From positions 310,001-374,000 of the forward strand of contig JACCPH010000022.1 in the NCBI GenBank assembly GCA_014183095.1: a stretch of 64,000 bases of DNA, read 5' to 3'. The stretch comes from Harringtonia aguacate (Eukaryota > Ascomycota > Sordariomycetes > Ophiostomatales > Ophiostomataceae). The translations under genes and the position numbers were made by a program. The notes under the pieces were generated by a model that did not search any database, was not told the origin of the DNA, and saw nothing but the letters and a program-made list of their open reading frames with translations. Within the stretch, counting starts at the first letter, position 1; each line of letters begins with the position of its first letter. Positions 1 to 10,900 of this stretch are shown piece after piece.

Positions 1-1776
1 ACGAGCGAGAGAGACGCGTTGATGGCGTCCAGGCGCCACATGGAGCACAGGCCATCCATCCATCCCAGCTAGCCCAGCTTACCTAACGTGCCCTGTTCTA
101 CCAGCTCCGGCGTAGACCCTGTCCCCATTGGCCTGCGCGCTCTTCAACGGCGCCCTAAGCCTTTCCGTCTCGCCTGTTCCGCCTCACCCTGCAGCAGAGG
201 GCACTAATCCTAGGCACACGCTATGGAGCAGCAGCGGCAGTGGTCGACTGTGCAGTGCGAGTATATGCTGTGCGTACTTGCATGTATATTTGCACGAGTA
301 CTTTTGTAACGGTATTGCGCCATGACGGCAATGGCAGGTTGAGATGAGAGAGAGCGAGCTGCCAGCCGCTGCTGCAAAAAGGGGAAGCTCGGCGCTCCTT
401 AATCTTAACTGACCTGTCCCTGGTGGGCGGCCCCCCCCTCCCCCAAATGCCTGCTCATACGACCCTTTGTATTTTCATTGCCATCCTGCGGCGCCGGCTT
501 CTGGCAGCTGGCCCACAGGGCGCTGCGCCACGGGGAAGCAGCGCAAAAGCATAAATTGGGCGCTATCCCAGAGGCGGATCAGCGACATGGAAAGCGAATA
601 GTGCCATTGCAGCCCAGCACTATGTCGACTGGCGCCATTGTGCGCAAGTACGCAGGCGTCGTCGGCTCCGGTATGCCGTTCTGCAACGTGCGCAAACGTG
701 CGAGGCAAACGCTGGGTAGAGGCCGGCGACCCAATCTTGCCCAACGCGTGCCCAGCTGCCATGCAAGATATCTTACTCGTAGAAGATGGGCGACCTGTAT
801 TTTCTCCAGCTCTCTGCCGTTCCAAATCGACCTTGCCCCATGCGGTTGCTGCAGGTCGCAGCCTAACTTTACTGCGCACACGCCCCCCTTCCCCTATTGG
901 CGTTCCCCTCCTCTGCACGCCCCCCCACCTTGCCAACCCGGTCCCATCTCCCATCCAGACGATGCTATTTCCCTCCGGCCCCTGAACGGAATATAGTGAG
1001 AGTGGCAGCACCCCCCCCCCTCCCAAAGGAAAGAGCGACTGATAGGGCAGGGAGCGCCAGCCAGAGCGAAGCTCTTTCTTTTCTCTCCCCTTTCTGTCCG
1101 TCGTGTTTCGTCTCGCTCTTTTTTTTTTTCACCCCCTGACCACAAGCGACGCGCCTGTCCCTTCACCTTCTTTTGCAACCTCCATTCTCTGCCCTCATTC
1201 GTACCTTGCGCGCCTCTGGCCGTTTATTTCGCCACGCTTTTTGTGCCTTTAAGCCGTGTTTTCGCGTTTCGATACCCTGGGCTGCCTTTTGCTTCATTTC
1301 TGCTGCTACTGCAAATACACGTGCACAGCTCTCGCCGTCGGCGTCGGTTGTGTGGCCTTTAATATCTACTCCTTCCTATTTTCTACTTTTTTTTTCTTAC
1401 TCAAGCCAGGAAGACCAGACTTGTTGGTTTCTGTTGGTTTGTTAAGCGTCCTCACAGATCGCACCTTATCTTCTAAAACCATCCCTTTGCTGGGCGCCGT
1501 CTTATTTTCAGCCCTCGCGCAGGGAGAATCTCAAAAAAGGACCTTCCCGCGGTTGGCCCCATTCCAGACGGCATCCAAGCCTTCGCCAGACGCAAAACCA
1601 GCCGGGCATTCACATTCCAATTCCCTAGCAACCTTCTCTTATCTTTTGTTTCTCTCCCACTCCTTTGTTTCATTTTCATCTGCCGTTTGTCCTTCTTTGG
1701 GATACTGCCCAACATCTCCACGTTCTGGCATATCCGACATCTCGAGCCCACCGCGACACGAGAACCGACTGGCACC
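1..1776. other. Gene-free 5' flank of MSB1
   Basis: No reading frame here looks like a real protein. The distal part (1-900) is mixed sequence. From about 1000 to 1700 the plus strand becomes rich in C and T with many short pyrimidine runs, which is typical of promoters and 5' leaders of filamentous fungi and fits the plus-strand gene starting at 1777. A short ACGAGTACTTTTGTA element (294-308) belongs to the dispersed TACGAGTA-type motifs described in the findings. Confidence 0.6.
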
Positions 1777-4700
1777 ATGCCGAGCATATTTTCGCGCCTC
1801 AAGGGCAAGGATGGCCCCACAAAGATCAAAAGCAAGAAGGGTGCCGCAAACACGGCTAGCCAGCCTGCAAAACCCCGGTGGGAGGATGGCTACGCTCGCA
1901 ACATCGTCGAGCCTGAAGAGGTTCGAGAGCTCGTCAAGCTGTGCACAGATGAGCTCAAGGCTAGAGGTGCGCATGCTTTACCTTTCCTTGTCTACCAGCC
2001 CCCTATACTGACGCGCCTTCTCCAGGGCTGGATATCCCCTTCCTTCTCCTCCCGTTCCGGCCGACGTCCGATCCCAGCGCCGTGCGCACGTTTATCCGTC
2101 ACTTCTTCGACTCTAGCGCTAACATGCGCGGCGATATACTGCTGCAAGAGCTGCGCATGACCGAGCCTATGGTGCGTCGCCTCTCGTCTTCTTGTCTTCA
2201 AAAAAGCTGCGCGCCCTCTGGTCGTGCGCTACCATGTTCACGCAACTGACAACTTGCTATCTAGGTCATCTCGGGTGTTATTAAGTGGTGCTGGAGCCGG
2301 CTGCAGGGTGGTGTCGTGGGCTGGGATGCTTATGAGCTGTTCAAGATTGGAGAGCAAGGTGAGATACGGTCGCCGTCCAGCCGGCGAAGACACAAGTCAC
2401 AAGTCACAAAGCCACAAGTGCTCACTGCCGTTTTGCTTTGCCCACAGACTCGAATGGAGCGCGCGACTCCTTCAAGACCTTCATCCCGCTCAGCGTCGAG
2501 AACGGGGCCCGCTCGAGCATCATCTTCGACTTTTTCGACCTCATGTCTGCCATTGCCGCCCATGGCAAGGCCAACGGTTTCGGCGGGCGCAAGCTGTCGC
2601 GCATGGCGTCTTGGTGGACCTTTGAAGCCAAGGACACCGGAAACGGCTTCGAGGGTGGATACAAAGAATGGCTCAAGGCGGCTGATGCCACCAGCCACTT
2701 GTTCTTTGCGTATCTTCGCCAGCTTGCGCCAGAGCAGGGACTGTCCAGCTTTGCCCTGCTGCCCATGTCGCTGCAGAAGCTTCTGCAGGAGACCGAGTAC
2801 CCCCCCGAGAGGCCGACTCTGCTGATGTCGTCGACGAACAAGGTCGTCATGATCGTCGATACCGTGTCCCCCACGCCGTTTGCCCTACTGCGCCGCAGCA
2901 GCCATTTCGAGTACCGGGATGAAGACCGCGCGCTTCGGGAGTTCTCCGACTACGAAGACCCCGTCCAAACCTTGACCGATGAGTGCCGCAGAGTCCTTAA
3001 GGCGATCTCTGCCGCCAATCAGACACAGGCCGTGTCGAGCATCAAGCACTCCACTGGCCTTCGTGACGCCTCCTGGTCGCGCTTCGAAGATATCGGCTTC
3101 GGAAGCCTGCTCGAGGAGGACGACGATTCGGACGAAGCGCAAAATTTCGCCAACCGGAAGAACCAAGGCCTGCGGACGAGCCCAGCCTCTGGTGCCAACG
3201 GCCTGGGCAGACCGACAACGCCCTCGTGGGCCGATTTCCTCTCGTCCGGCTTTGTCGATGACGGCTCCGGCACCCCCTCAAACATGCTGTTGCCTCCGGA
3301 CAAGGTGCTTCCTCCAATTGACGCGCAGGTGCGCCAGCGTAGTTCGCAGTCGCACCGCCCTCGCCTGGAGACCGAACACCATCTCGAACCTGGCGAGCTT
3401 GCGAGCATCAGCCGGTTTGATCTGGACGACGCCTTTTGGTGGGTCTGGATGAGCAGCCTGGCCCCCGAGGAGACGCCGGAGCGGAAGTCTGCGTTTGGAC
3501 GCTGCTCCGTGATCGAGACGCGTATCCGGACGGGCCGGTGGCTTGTCATCGAGGAGATTGTCAAGGGCGCCGTTGCCGCGCCCGATCCGACCGCCTATAT
3601 TGCCGAGAAGAAGGGCTTCTTCAGCTGGACTCGGCGGAACAAGAGCGTCTTGCGCAGCAAATCCGCGAGGCAGCCAATGGACAAGGGCCACGGATCAAAC
3701 TTCTTGACTGGTGGCACGATCGGCGCTAGCAAGGCAAGCATCGCGGCCGACCAGCAAGCCAAGATCCAAGCTGCTGCGCAGAGGCTCCAGGCAAGACAGA
3801 AGCTCGACAGGGACCAAGATGCTGCCTCATCTGCCAGCAAGCGCGGCCGTCTGGATAACAAGGCTGCCGAGAAGACAGCGAGCGTTTTTACGCTGCAGCC
3901 TGTGATCGCTTCCGAGGCGTCGCCGGCTATGAAATGGGCAAGCAAGTACGACAAGGAGACCGTCCGTCAAGCGTATCTCAGCAACACGAACGCGGGCCGC
4001 GGCCAGGCATCCGCATCGACGCCTAATCTGCTCCATGCTACCACGACCAATGGCCACAAACCGTCCTCCGCTGTCGACACAGCGACGAAGCCCGTGCCGG
4101 AGCTTCCACGTACTCCACAGCCCACCACTTCGTCTACGACCCCGGTTGTTGCAGCGGCCGCTTCCGCGGCTGCCAAACCATCGGCCTCGAAGGGAGACAA
4201 GGCGGCCGAAGCTCCCAGCAGTGTCCACCCGGCCGAACAGGCGCCTGCCTCCAAGGACAATGCCAAGAGCACGGATGCCGCTCACGAGGCTGCGGCTTCC
4301 CCCGCACCGCCGACTGACGGGAGCCCGGACAGCAAGAAGGCTGCCAAGAGACTTCATAAAGACGGCGTCAAGGAGAAGGAAAAGGAAGAGAAGCCGGCTC
4401 CTCCGCCGGCTTCAGGTGGCTTCCGGAAGTTCTTTGGTCGCAAAAACCGCCAATCCAAACTGCCTGAGAACGCTGCCGCTGATGTCAATGCTATGCTTGC
4501 CGCAGCTGCTGCCGAGTCTCGCACGGAGTCTGCTTCTAAGCCCACGGCCCCTGCACCGAAAGCTCCTGCTGGGAAGGCGGCTGCGGCGGCTCCTGCTCCG
4601 GCGGCTCCGGCACCTGTTTCGAAGGCGGCCCCGGTGCCTCCCGCGGATTCCGCCCCGGCCAAGGCCGCTGCGCCGGTGCCAAAGAAGCCGCTTGCTGAGC

Positions 4701-5285
4701 CTCCGCGGACACCCACAGGGCCCGAGCCCACATACGAGACATCTGTCAACTCGGTGTCTCCGGTCGGGACGGCCGAGGCCCGGGAGGCCGACAAAGAGTT
4801 TGCGCGGTTCGACCAGGGCCCGCTCGTGGAGCAGCCAGCTTTCGCGGGTGATTCGGAGGCCGAGTCGGACGAGGCTGTTCCTCCACCTATTGCCAGGAAG
4901 CGATCACCGCCTGTGACGCCAAAGGTGCCAAAGGCTCCCAACCCAGTTGCTGCTGCGGTTGCCGCCATTGAAGAGGGCAAGAAGGCACCCCCGCCTGTGC
5001 AGGACCGGTGGGCCAAGATCCGCAAAAATGCGGCAGACCGGGCAGCACAACACCAGGCGGACGAGCCAACCCGCGGAGGGTACAGCAAGTCCACGGATGC
5101 AGACGATGATACTAGTGGCGAGGAGAGTACGTGATTTCCCTGTTATATTTTGCTCTGACGATGTGCATGAACCATTCTAACATTTGTGTCCAGCTATCGA
5201 GTCGCGTGTGGCTCGCATCAAGGCCCGTGTGGCCGAGCTGACTGGCAACATGGAAGGTGTCAGCGGGCCTGGCGTTCGTCGTTAG
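1777..5285 (+). CDS. MSB1: MSB1-type morphogenesis protein (Msb1/Mug8 domain)
   Basis: Five exons (1777-1966, 2026-2171, 2265-2358, 2448-5126, 5194-5285) give 1066 aa. All junctions keep frame and have GT/AG borders. The N-terminal part (about residues 30-420) matches the fungal Msb1/Mug8 domain, a RhoGAP-like fold: PRWEDGYARN, the EEVRELVKLCTDELK helix, MRGDILLQELRM, VIKWCWSRLQGGVVGWDAYE and the ASWWTFE motif are visible. Yeast Msb1 acts with Cdc42/Rho1 and Bem1 at sites of polarised growth, and the same role at hyphal tips is inferred. The C-terminal 500 residues are low-complexity Ala/Pro/Lys/Ser-rich, with a KKGFFSWTRRNKS and an FRKFFGRKNRQSK basic patch that could bind membranes or partners. 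The last 30 residues form an amphipathic helix encoded after a separate intron. The start is the first ATG of the only frame that splices into the domain. Confidence 0.88.
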
Positions 5286-6305
5286 GCGAGCCTACTTTCT
5301 ATGACGGGATGCTGATACCTAATCGTTTTCTGATCTATGTGCGGATCTACTCCCCAACTAACGGCACCCTAGCTGGATTTCATTCACTCTGTTTCATTCG
5401 TTCGTTGTGTTATGTGCAATTATTTCTGGACCTTCGATTCTTATTCTTTGATATCGCTTCACTTATTCAAAAACACTCCCTCCAACCACCCCCATGATAC
5501 CACAGATGAAAATTTTCTTTTCATTCTTCCCTCTTTCTTCTCAAACCACTCTTATACCATTCCAAGAAAGTAGTCAAAATCTGAGAAAGCAAGCTAGTTG
5601 TTACACTACAAAGTAGAAACCCCTTTTTTTTATGACATTGCCTCAAAGGCTTATTTTGATTGTGGTATTAATTGGAAAAATATCTCCGCGCAACGATGCC
5701 GGCGAATACTGTTTCATCCCTTGGGTGGTGCTATCCTACACTGTGGCTAGGCTGTTTACTTTTTTTTTTGCACATCCCATTTCCACCCGGCAACGGTATC
5801 AAAATCCCAGACAAACGAGCAAACAAAGATAAAACCGCAGATGCCAGCTATGTACAAAGCAAGAGGGGGAAGCAGAGTCCAAAAGGCGCTGCTTCGCGTC
5901 TGCAGTCGACACCAGCCCGCCTAGCCTTAGCCTTGTGACCGATATAACATGGCCAGAAAAACTATACGATTGTAAAGGACAAAAGGCCCCAGACGCCTGC
6001 CAGAACGCCAATGCCAACCCGCACGTTGAGGGGGCTAAACGAGAGAGAAAAAGGAAAAAGGAAAAAAAGGAAAGAGGGACAGGCTTGTCTTTTGTGGTGT
6101 TTTCTGCGTAAGGAGGTTGGTGGTTGGTGGTTTGGTGGGGGGGGGTCCTTCGGTTGCAAAATTCCCCTCTGAAAAAAGCCGGAGACGACCTATCGGGGCA
6201 GGGGGGGAGAGAGAGAGGTAGGGAAACAAAAAAGAATTTCAGGAAAGAGTGTCGGGAGAAAGGGGGTTGTAGTGTGTTACATGCTGAGGGGGATCAGAAT
6301 CAGGA
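5286..6305. other. Convergent intergenic region MSB1 / zinc transporter
   Basis: About 1 kb between two stop codons facing each other. It contains T-rich and A-rich stretches suited to 3' processing on both strands (for example T-runs near 5624 and 5760, A-rich runs near 6050) and short G-runs near 6137 and 6200. No supported gene. Confidence 0.6.
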
Positions 6306-8426
6306 TCAGTGCGAGTGACCATGGTGGCTGTGACTGCTCTCTGGCGGCGAGCCTGTTCGCGACCCGGCCCGCGACCCCATTGAGCAGCAGCCCTGACCGA
6401 CGCAGTTGTCGACGCAGTCGAGCAGGCAGGCCTGACCGGACGGCCCGATGGCAGTGGCGGCCGACGAGGTGGACGCCGCGGTGGGAGGGCCTGTCGTCAT
6501 CGTCGTCGTGGAGGTGGCGGCATCCGTCGCACGGCCGGGGATGGCTATCCGGGCGGCCAGGCCAGCCGAGTCATCGGTTGCACCAGCTGCGTCAGCCGCG
6601 TCGAGCCGGAACTCGGGTTGGATGGTGGCGCTGTGGATGCCGTAGGCGTGCAGGCACTTGCGCACGCGCTTGGCCAGCTTCATGTACTTTTCGCCGCCGT
6701 ACTCGGAGATGGGAAAGGCCATCTCGACGTGCATGGAGGCGACAATCTGCGTGTCCGACAGCTGCCAGACGTGGATGTGGTGGCAGCTCAGCACGCCGTC
6801 CAGGTCCTCAATGTCCTCACGGATGTCGTGGATGCTAATGTGGTCGGGCGTCGCCTGCAGCAGAATCTTGGACGTCGCCTTGGTCAGCGGGATGGCCGAG
6901 CGCAGGATGATGACGGTGATGAGCAGCGACACGGTCGGGTCCGCGTACATGCGGTACGTCCACGTCGTCTTCCAGATGATCAGCGCCGTCACAATGACGC
7001 CAATGTTGCCCAGCGCGTCGCCAATCACGTGCAGCACCATGGCGTTCATGCCCATGTCGCCGTGGCTGTGGCCGTGCGCCGCCTTGGCCGGGTCCTTGGG
7101 CTCGTTGTGGTGGTGGCCGCCGTGGGAGTCGCGCCGGGCCCGGTGGTGGTGGGCGTGCGCGTGCCGGTGGGCGATCTCGCCGTCGTGGCTGTGGCTGTGG
7201 CTGTGGCTGTGGTCGTGGTCGTGGTCATGGTCATGGTCATCGCTGTGGCCGGACCCGTTGCTGTGCTTAGGACTGTTCGTCGCTCCGTTTGATGGCGACG
7301 GCTTGCTGATCAGCGGCGTCCGCTCGGTGGCCTCAGAGGCCGGTGTCGGCGGGACGCTTGGCGTGTTCTCGCCGTCCACCGTGGTGTCGTCCGAGTCAGC
7401 CCCGTCGTCGATGCTGCGTGTCTGGCTGGCCGCAATGATCTCCCGGATGTCCTGGCGGAAGCTGGCGGGGTGGATGCTGATATCATCGATCGAGGTCGGC
7501 ACGCGCCGGCCGCTGTTAGCACGCCCGCGGAGTCCCGAGACACCCCTCGACCGAGCCGAGCCCCGACTGGCCGACCGCTCTCCGCGAGTTTCGAGCGCGC
7601 TAAAGGCCACGCGGCGGTAGTTGTCGGGGCTGGGGGCGCGCTTATCGCCCCCATTTTGGCCATTTTGACCACCGCGGCTGATCAGACCGGCGCCCTCCGA
7701 GACCGCGGCGGCTGCCGCCTCCTCCAGCTCGTCTTCTTCGTCGTCGAGGCAGTTGTCTGGATCGTCGCACACCTCGGTGTCCTCGACGGAATGAGGCTCG
7801 TGGCTGTGGACGTGGTCGTGATTGTGGCCCGCCTCCACGTCGTCGTGGCCGCCTTCGCCGGGACCATGAGAGTGTCCGTGTCCTCCGAGGACCCAGAAGC
7901 CGACGAGGTTCGAGGCGAGGCCGAAAAAGCCCACAATGAGGACGACTTCGGGGTTGCGGATGTCAGGCGGGTCGAAGAAGCGCTGGATGGCTTCGAGAAC
8001 GATGGTGACGCAGAGGCCAATGAGGAATGTCGCGTTGAAAAAGGCACCGAGAATTTCCGCACGAAGCCACTAGATAGACAAGACCCTGGTGAGACCATGG
8101 ACCAAACATCAAGAGGGGGGAGGGAGAGAGGGGGGGGGAGTCACATACGCCGTAGGAGTATCGGTCGTTGGATTCCTTTCGGGCCAGATTGACGGCCCAG
8201 AGACCGACAGCGAGAGAAATGATGTCATTCAGCTGCAGAGAGAGAGGAGAGATTAGCAATTGGGCTCCCACGATCGGGGAGAGACAGAAGCGCGCACCAT
8301 GTGAAAGGCATCTGCGATCAATGCCAGGCTGGACACGTAGTAACCAACGCCAAGTTCAATGACGAGGAAAACCGTGTCCAGCGCCATCATGACGCATATC
8401 CGAGTAGCCTTTGACCAGTGCTGCAT
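6306..8426 (-). CDS. ZRC1: CDF-family zinc transporter (ZRC1/COT1-like)
   Basis: Three exons on the minus strand (8298-8426, 8149-8232, 6306-8069) encode 658 aa. TM1 and TM2 carry the family signature: LDTVFLVIE, then SLALIADAFHMLNDIISL with the metal-binding His42/Asp46 pair. TM5 has the second pair in MVLHVIGDALGN. Between TM4 and TM5 is a very long loop (about 300 aa) with acidic segments and a His-rich stretch of HD, HS and HA repeats (plus-strand 7040-7240). The cytosolic C-terminal ferredoxin-like domain has the ISIHDIREDIEDLDGV and HHIHVWQLSD motifs. Such proteins exchange Zn2+ (or Co2+) for H+ into the vacuole or ER and give zinc tolerance. The tail is unusual: a Cys cluster (CLLDCVDNCVGQGCC) followed by SHSHHGHSH. 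The ATG at 8426 is the first true ATG ahead of TM1, and the frame upstream has only a TTG. Confidence 0.9.
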
Positions 8427-10900
8427 GGTGGGCAACGTTGCGAAAGCAGACGACAAGGTGTGAGGGAAGGGGAAGGAAGAAGAAGAAAAAAAAAAAAGAA
8501 AGGATTGAAGGAAGACGGGGAAGCGGAGCTCCTCCAAGGCTGCGCGATTGGGTCGGAAAGCGACCCGAAGTACGGTTCGGCGACCCGCGAATGAGCCGTT
8601 GGATGTCGTGCTTTGGCTGCAGACAGAAAATAGAATGAAATTGCGAAAAAGGGGCCTGCTGCGCAGAAAGCGACAAAACAGGGGAGAAACGCTGCGTCAA
8701 GGAAAGCGCGTTCAGCCCGTGGCGGGAAAAAAAGTGGCAGGTTGAAGGGAGAAAAAAAAACGCGAACAGTCGGAATGGCAGATTGATAAGAGAAATGTGA
8801 GCGGAGGCAAAAAAAAGGCGTATTAGACCGGGATGTTGCAGAGCCGATGAAATCACGCGGTCCAGAATGTCGAACCGCCGCCTGGCATGCTAAATGTTAG
8901 GAGGAGAATGCGAATGCGCCCGTAATACGCGCTAAAGAGTCCTTGGACCGGGTCCGGAGGCGCTTATCTTATCGGATACGCGGAGATAGGTCTAGCCTGA
9001 CTATGTAAACAGGAATTTTCCGAGCGGAGGAAAGGGAGGAAATACGAGTAATAATGCAAGAGCTTGAGCTGGCCTTCAGGGGAGAGCTTGGGGTTGGATC
9101 ATCGCTTCGAACAAGTCAAGAGAATAGCCAGAGAGAGAAGACGAGGCTCGACGGAAGAGACGCAAAACCGACATCGGCAGTCTGACAGCTGCCAGCAACG
9201 GCTTCTCCACCAAGATTCAGGATTTGCCCTGCAAACTGCAAAATCTCTCAATAACTTCCACGCACTGGCCGAATTTGCCGGCACCATGTTCAATCTTTTA
9301 CTCATAATGCTGTGCTGGACACCCGGAAATGTATAAACAGCACGTTTCATCGGCTGGGAATTTTTTGAAGGGTAGCCCAGAAAACGCCTGGCTTAAGGAG
9401 AGACCGGGAGAAAGCAGCATCTCCCAGAGCAACAGCCTTGGTTACCGCATCAAAGGTCTCCACGGATTCGAGTACTTTGGCCGCTAGCCTTTGCATCTAC
9501 ATGTCGTACTCGTATGGCTACGTCACAAGAGACCAGGCCAAATGCTATGAAAAAAATTTAAAATTAGCTTGCAAAGGGGTGCCATATGCTATGGTGGCTG
9601 ACTCGTGCTCATGTTCACCCGGCTCGCCTTCTTTGTTTCCCGGTCATGTTTCACTTGAGCAGCGCTTGAAGGATGGGATTGAACACGGTGGTGGACTGGG
9701 TGATACGCGTATAGCAGCGGGTGGCAGATGCATATGGGCTTTAGTCAGGATTCCATTCCAGAGGGAAAAGCTTGCCCACCTGAGCTCGTTCTCGCATGTC
9801 TCTCGATAAGCAGAGAGGACGGCACTGCCATCTGAACGGATCTGAACGGGAGGATACTGTCCTAGCAATCTGCTGACGTAAGCCTTTACGTGCCGGCGTT
9901 TTGCTAGCAGCAGCAGCAGTGATCCGACCCTAGACATGCTCGGCAAGATGTGCCGGGCGTGGCTCTGAGAAATCTTAGTGCAAAAAATGCGTACTCCAGA
10001 TGGATCGTAGGGCAGATTCTGAGTCTCGGCACCGCCGAAACATGTCAGGCTGTTCTCACTGGGGGCTAATAACACACACACATATCTCACTTGATGACCA
10101 GCCGTCCGATGTCTTTGATTTCAGAGATTCAGAGTCTGGCAACGGAGATGAGAAACTGCTGGCATGACCACTTTTGGGGGTCTGTGAAAGCACAGACAGG
10201 CATCTTGCCTTGACATCGTTTCCTTTTGATTTTTCCAAAATTCCCACAGCAGGCTGGGCCTGCAGACTGTGTCCAGATAAGGTCTGAGGTCGGGCATTGG
10301 CTCTTCAAACCACCAAAAATCAGTGCATTGCATTCCCAGCAGAGGCGGAATTTCCAATCCTGCTCGGATTCCCAATTGAGACCGACAAAGTGTGCCATCG
10401 TCAACCGTTTTTGCTTCATGCGTGCACACAAAATGTATATAGCATGCTATGAATCCGTCAGATGCATGCACGCAGCAGAGCGGCTACGACTCGTAGGAAG
10501 GCAGACTTCCTAGCGACCCCACCTGGGGCGACGGTCCGGCAATCCGTCACTGCTCTGGGGCGACGGCCCGGTATGTCCTATCGACGGCCGACCTGCATGC
10601 ATTTTCTCCTGCAGCCTCGCTATCGCCCCCCTGCTCTCGCCCAATCCGAGGTCGAGGCAGGCACAAGGCGCGCACGTTTTGTTCGGCAGCTATTTGGCCA
10701 GCTGGCAGGAAGGAGGCTCAAACGCTGCCGATCTAGCCTCGCAAAGTGTAGTAACGATTGCTTCTTATCTCGAGCTCAGATAGAAGGAATGGCATAAAGC
10801 CCCGTCTTCCCCGTCCCTGCGGCGTTTGATTTCTGGCCCAGGCCTCTCACCCACCCCATTTGCCCATTTCAGACTCGTGAGAGAGCTTGTGAACAGCACC
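8427..10900. other. Divergent intergenic region, 2.5 kb
   Basis: Shared upstream region of the zinc transporter (leftward) and the GH3 glucosidase (rightward). Base composition is closer to even than in the neighbouring genes. Reading frames of 100-150 codons occur (9438-9809 plus, 9644-10090 minus) but show no domain-like pattern. A GTACTCGTATGG element lies at 9508-9519 and a short CAG run at 9908-9921. I see no transposon ends or tRNA. Confidence 0.55.

Noticed and set aside
1256..2011. 251-codon plus-strand frame
   Set aside because: It overlaps the first exons of MSB1 in another frame and is composed of translated pyrimidine runs (Phe/Ser/Leu-rich).
9644..10090. 148-codon minus-strand frame between zinc transporter and GH3
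   Set aside because: No conserved pattern and an overlapping plus-strand frame is equally long; treated as chance.
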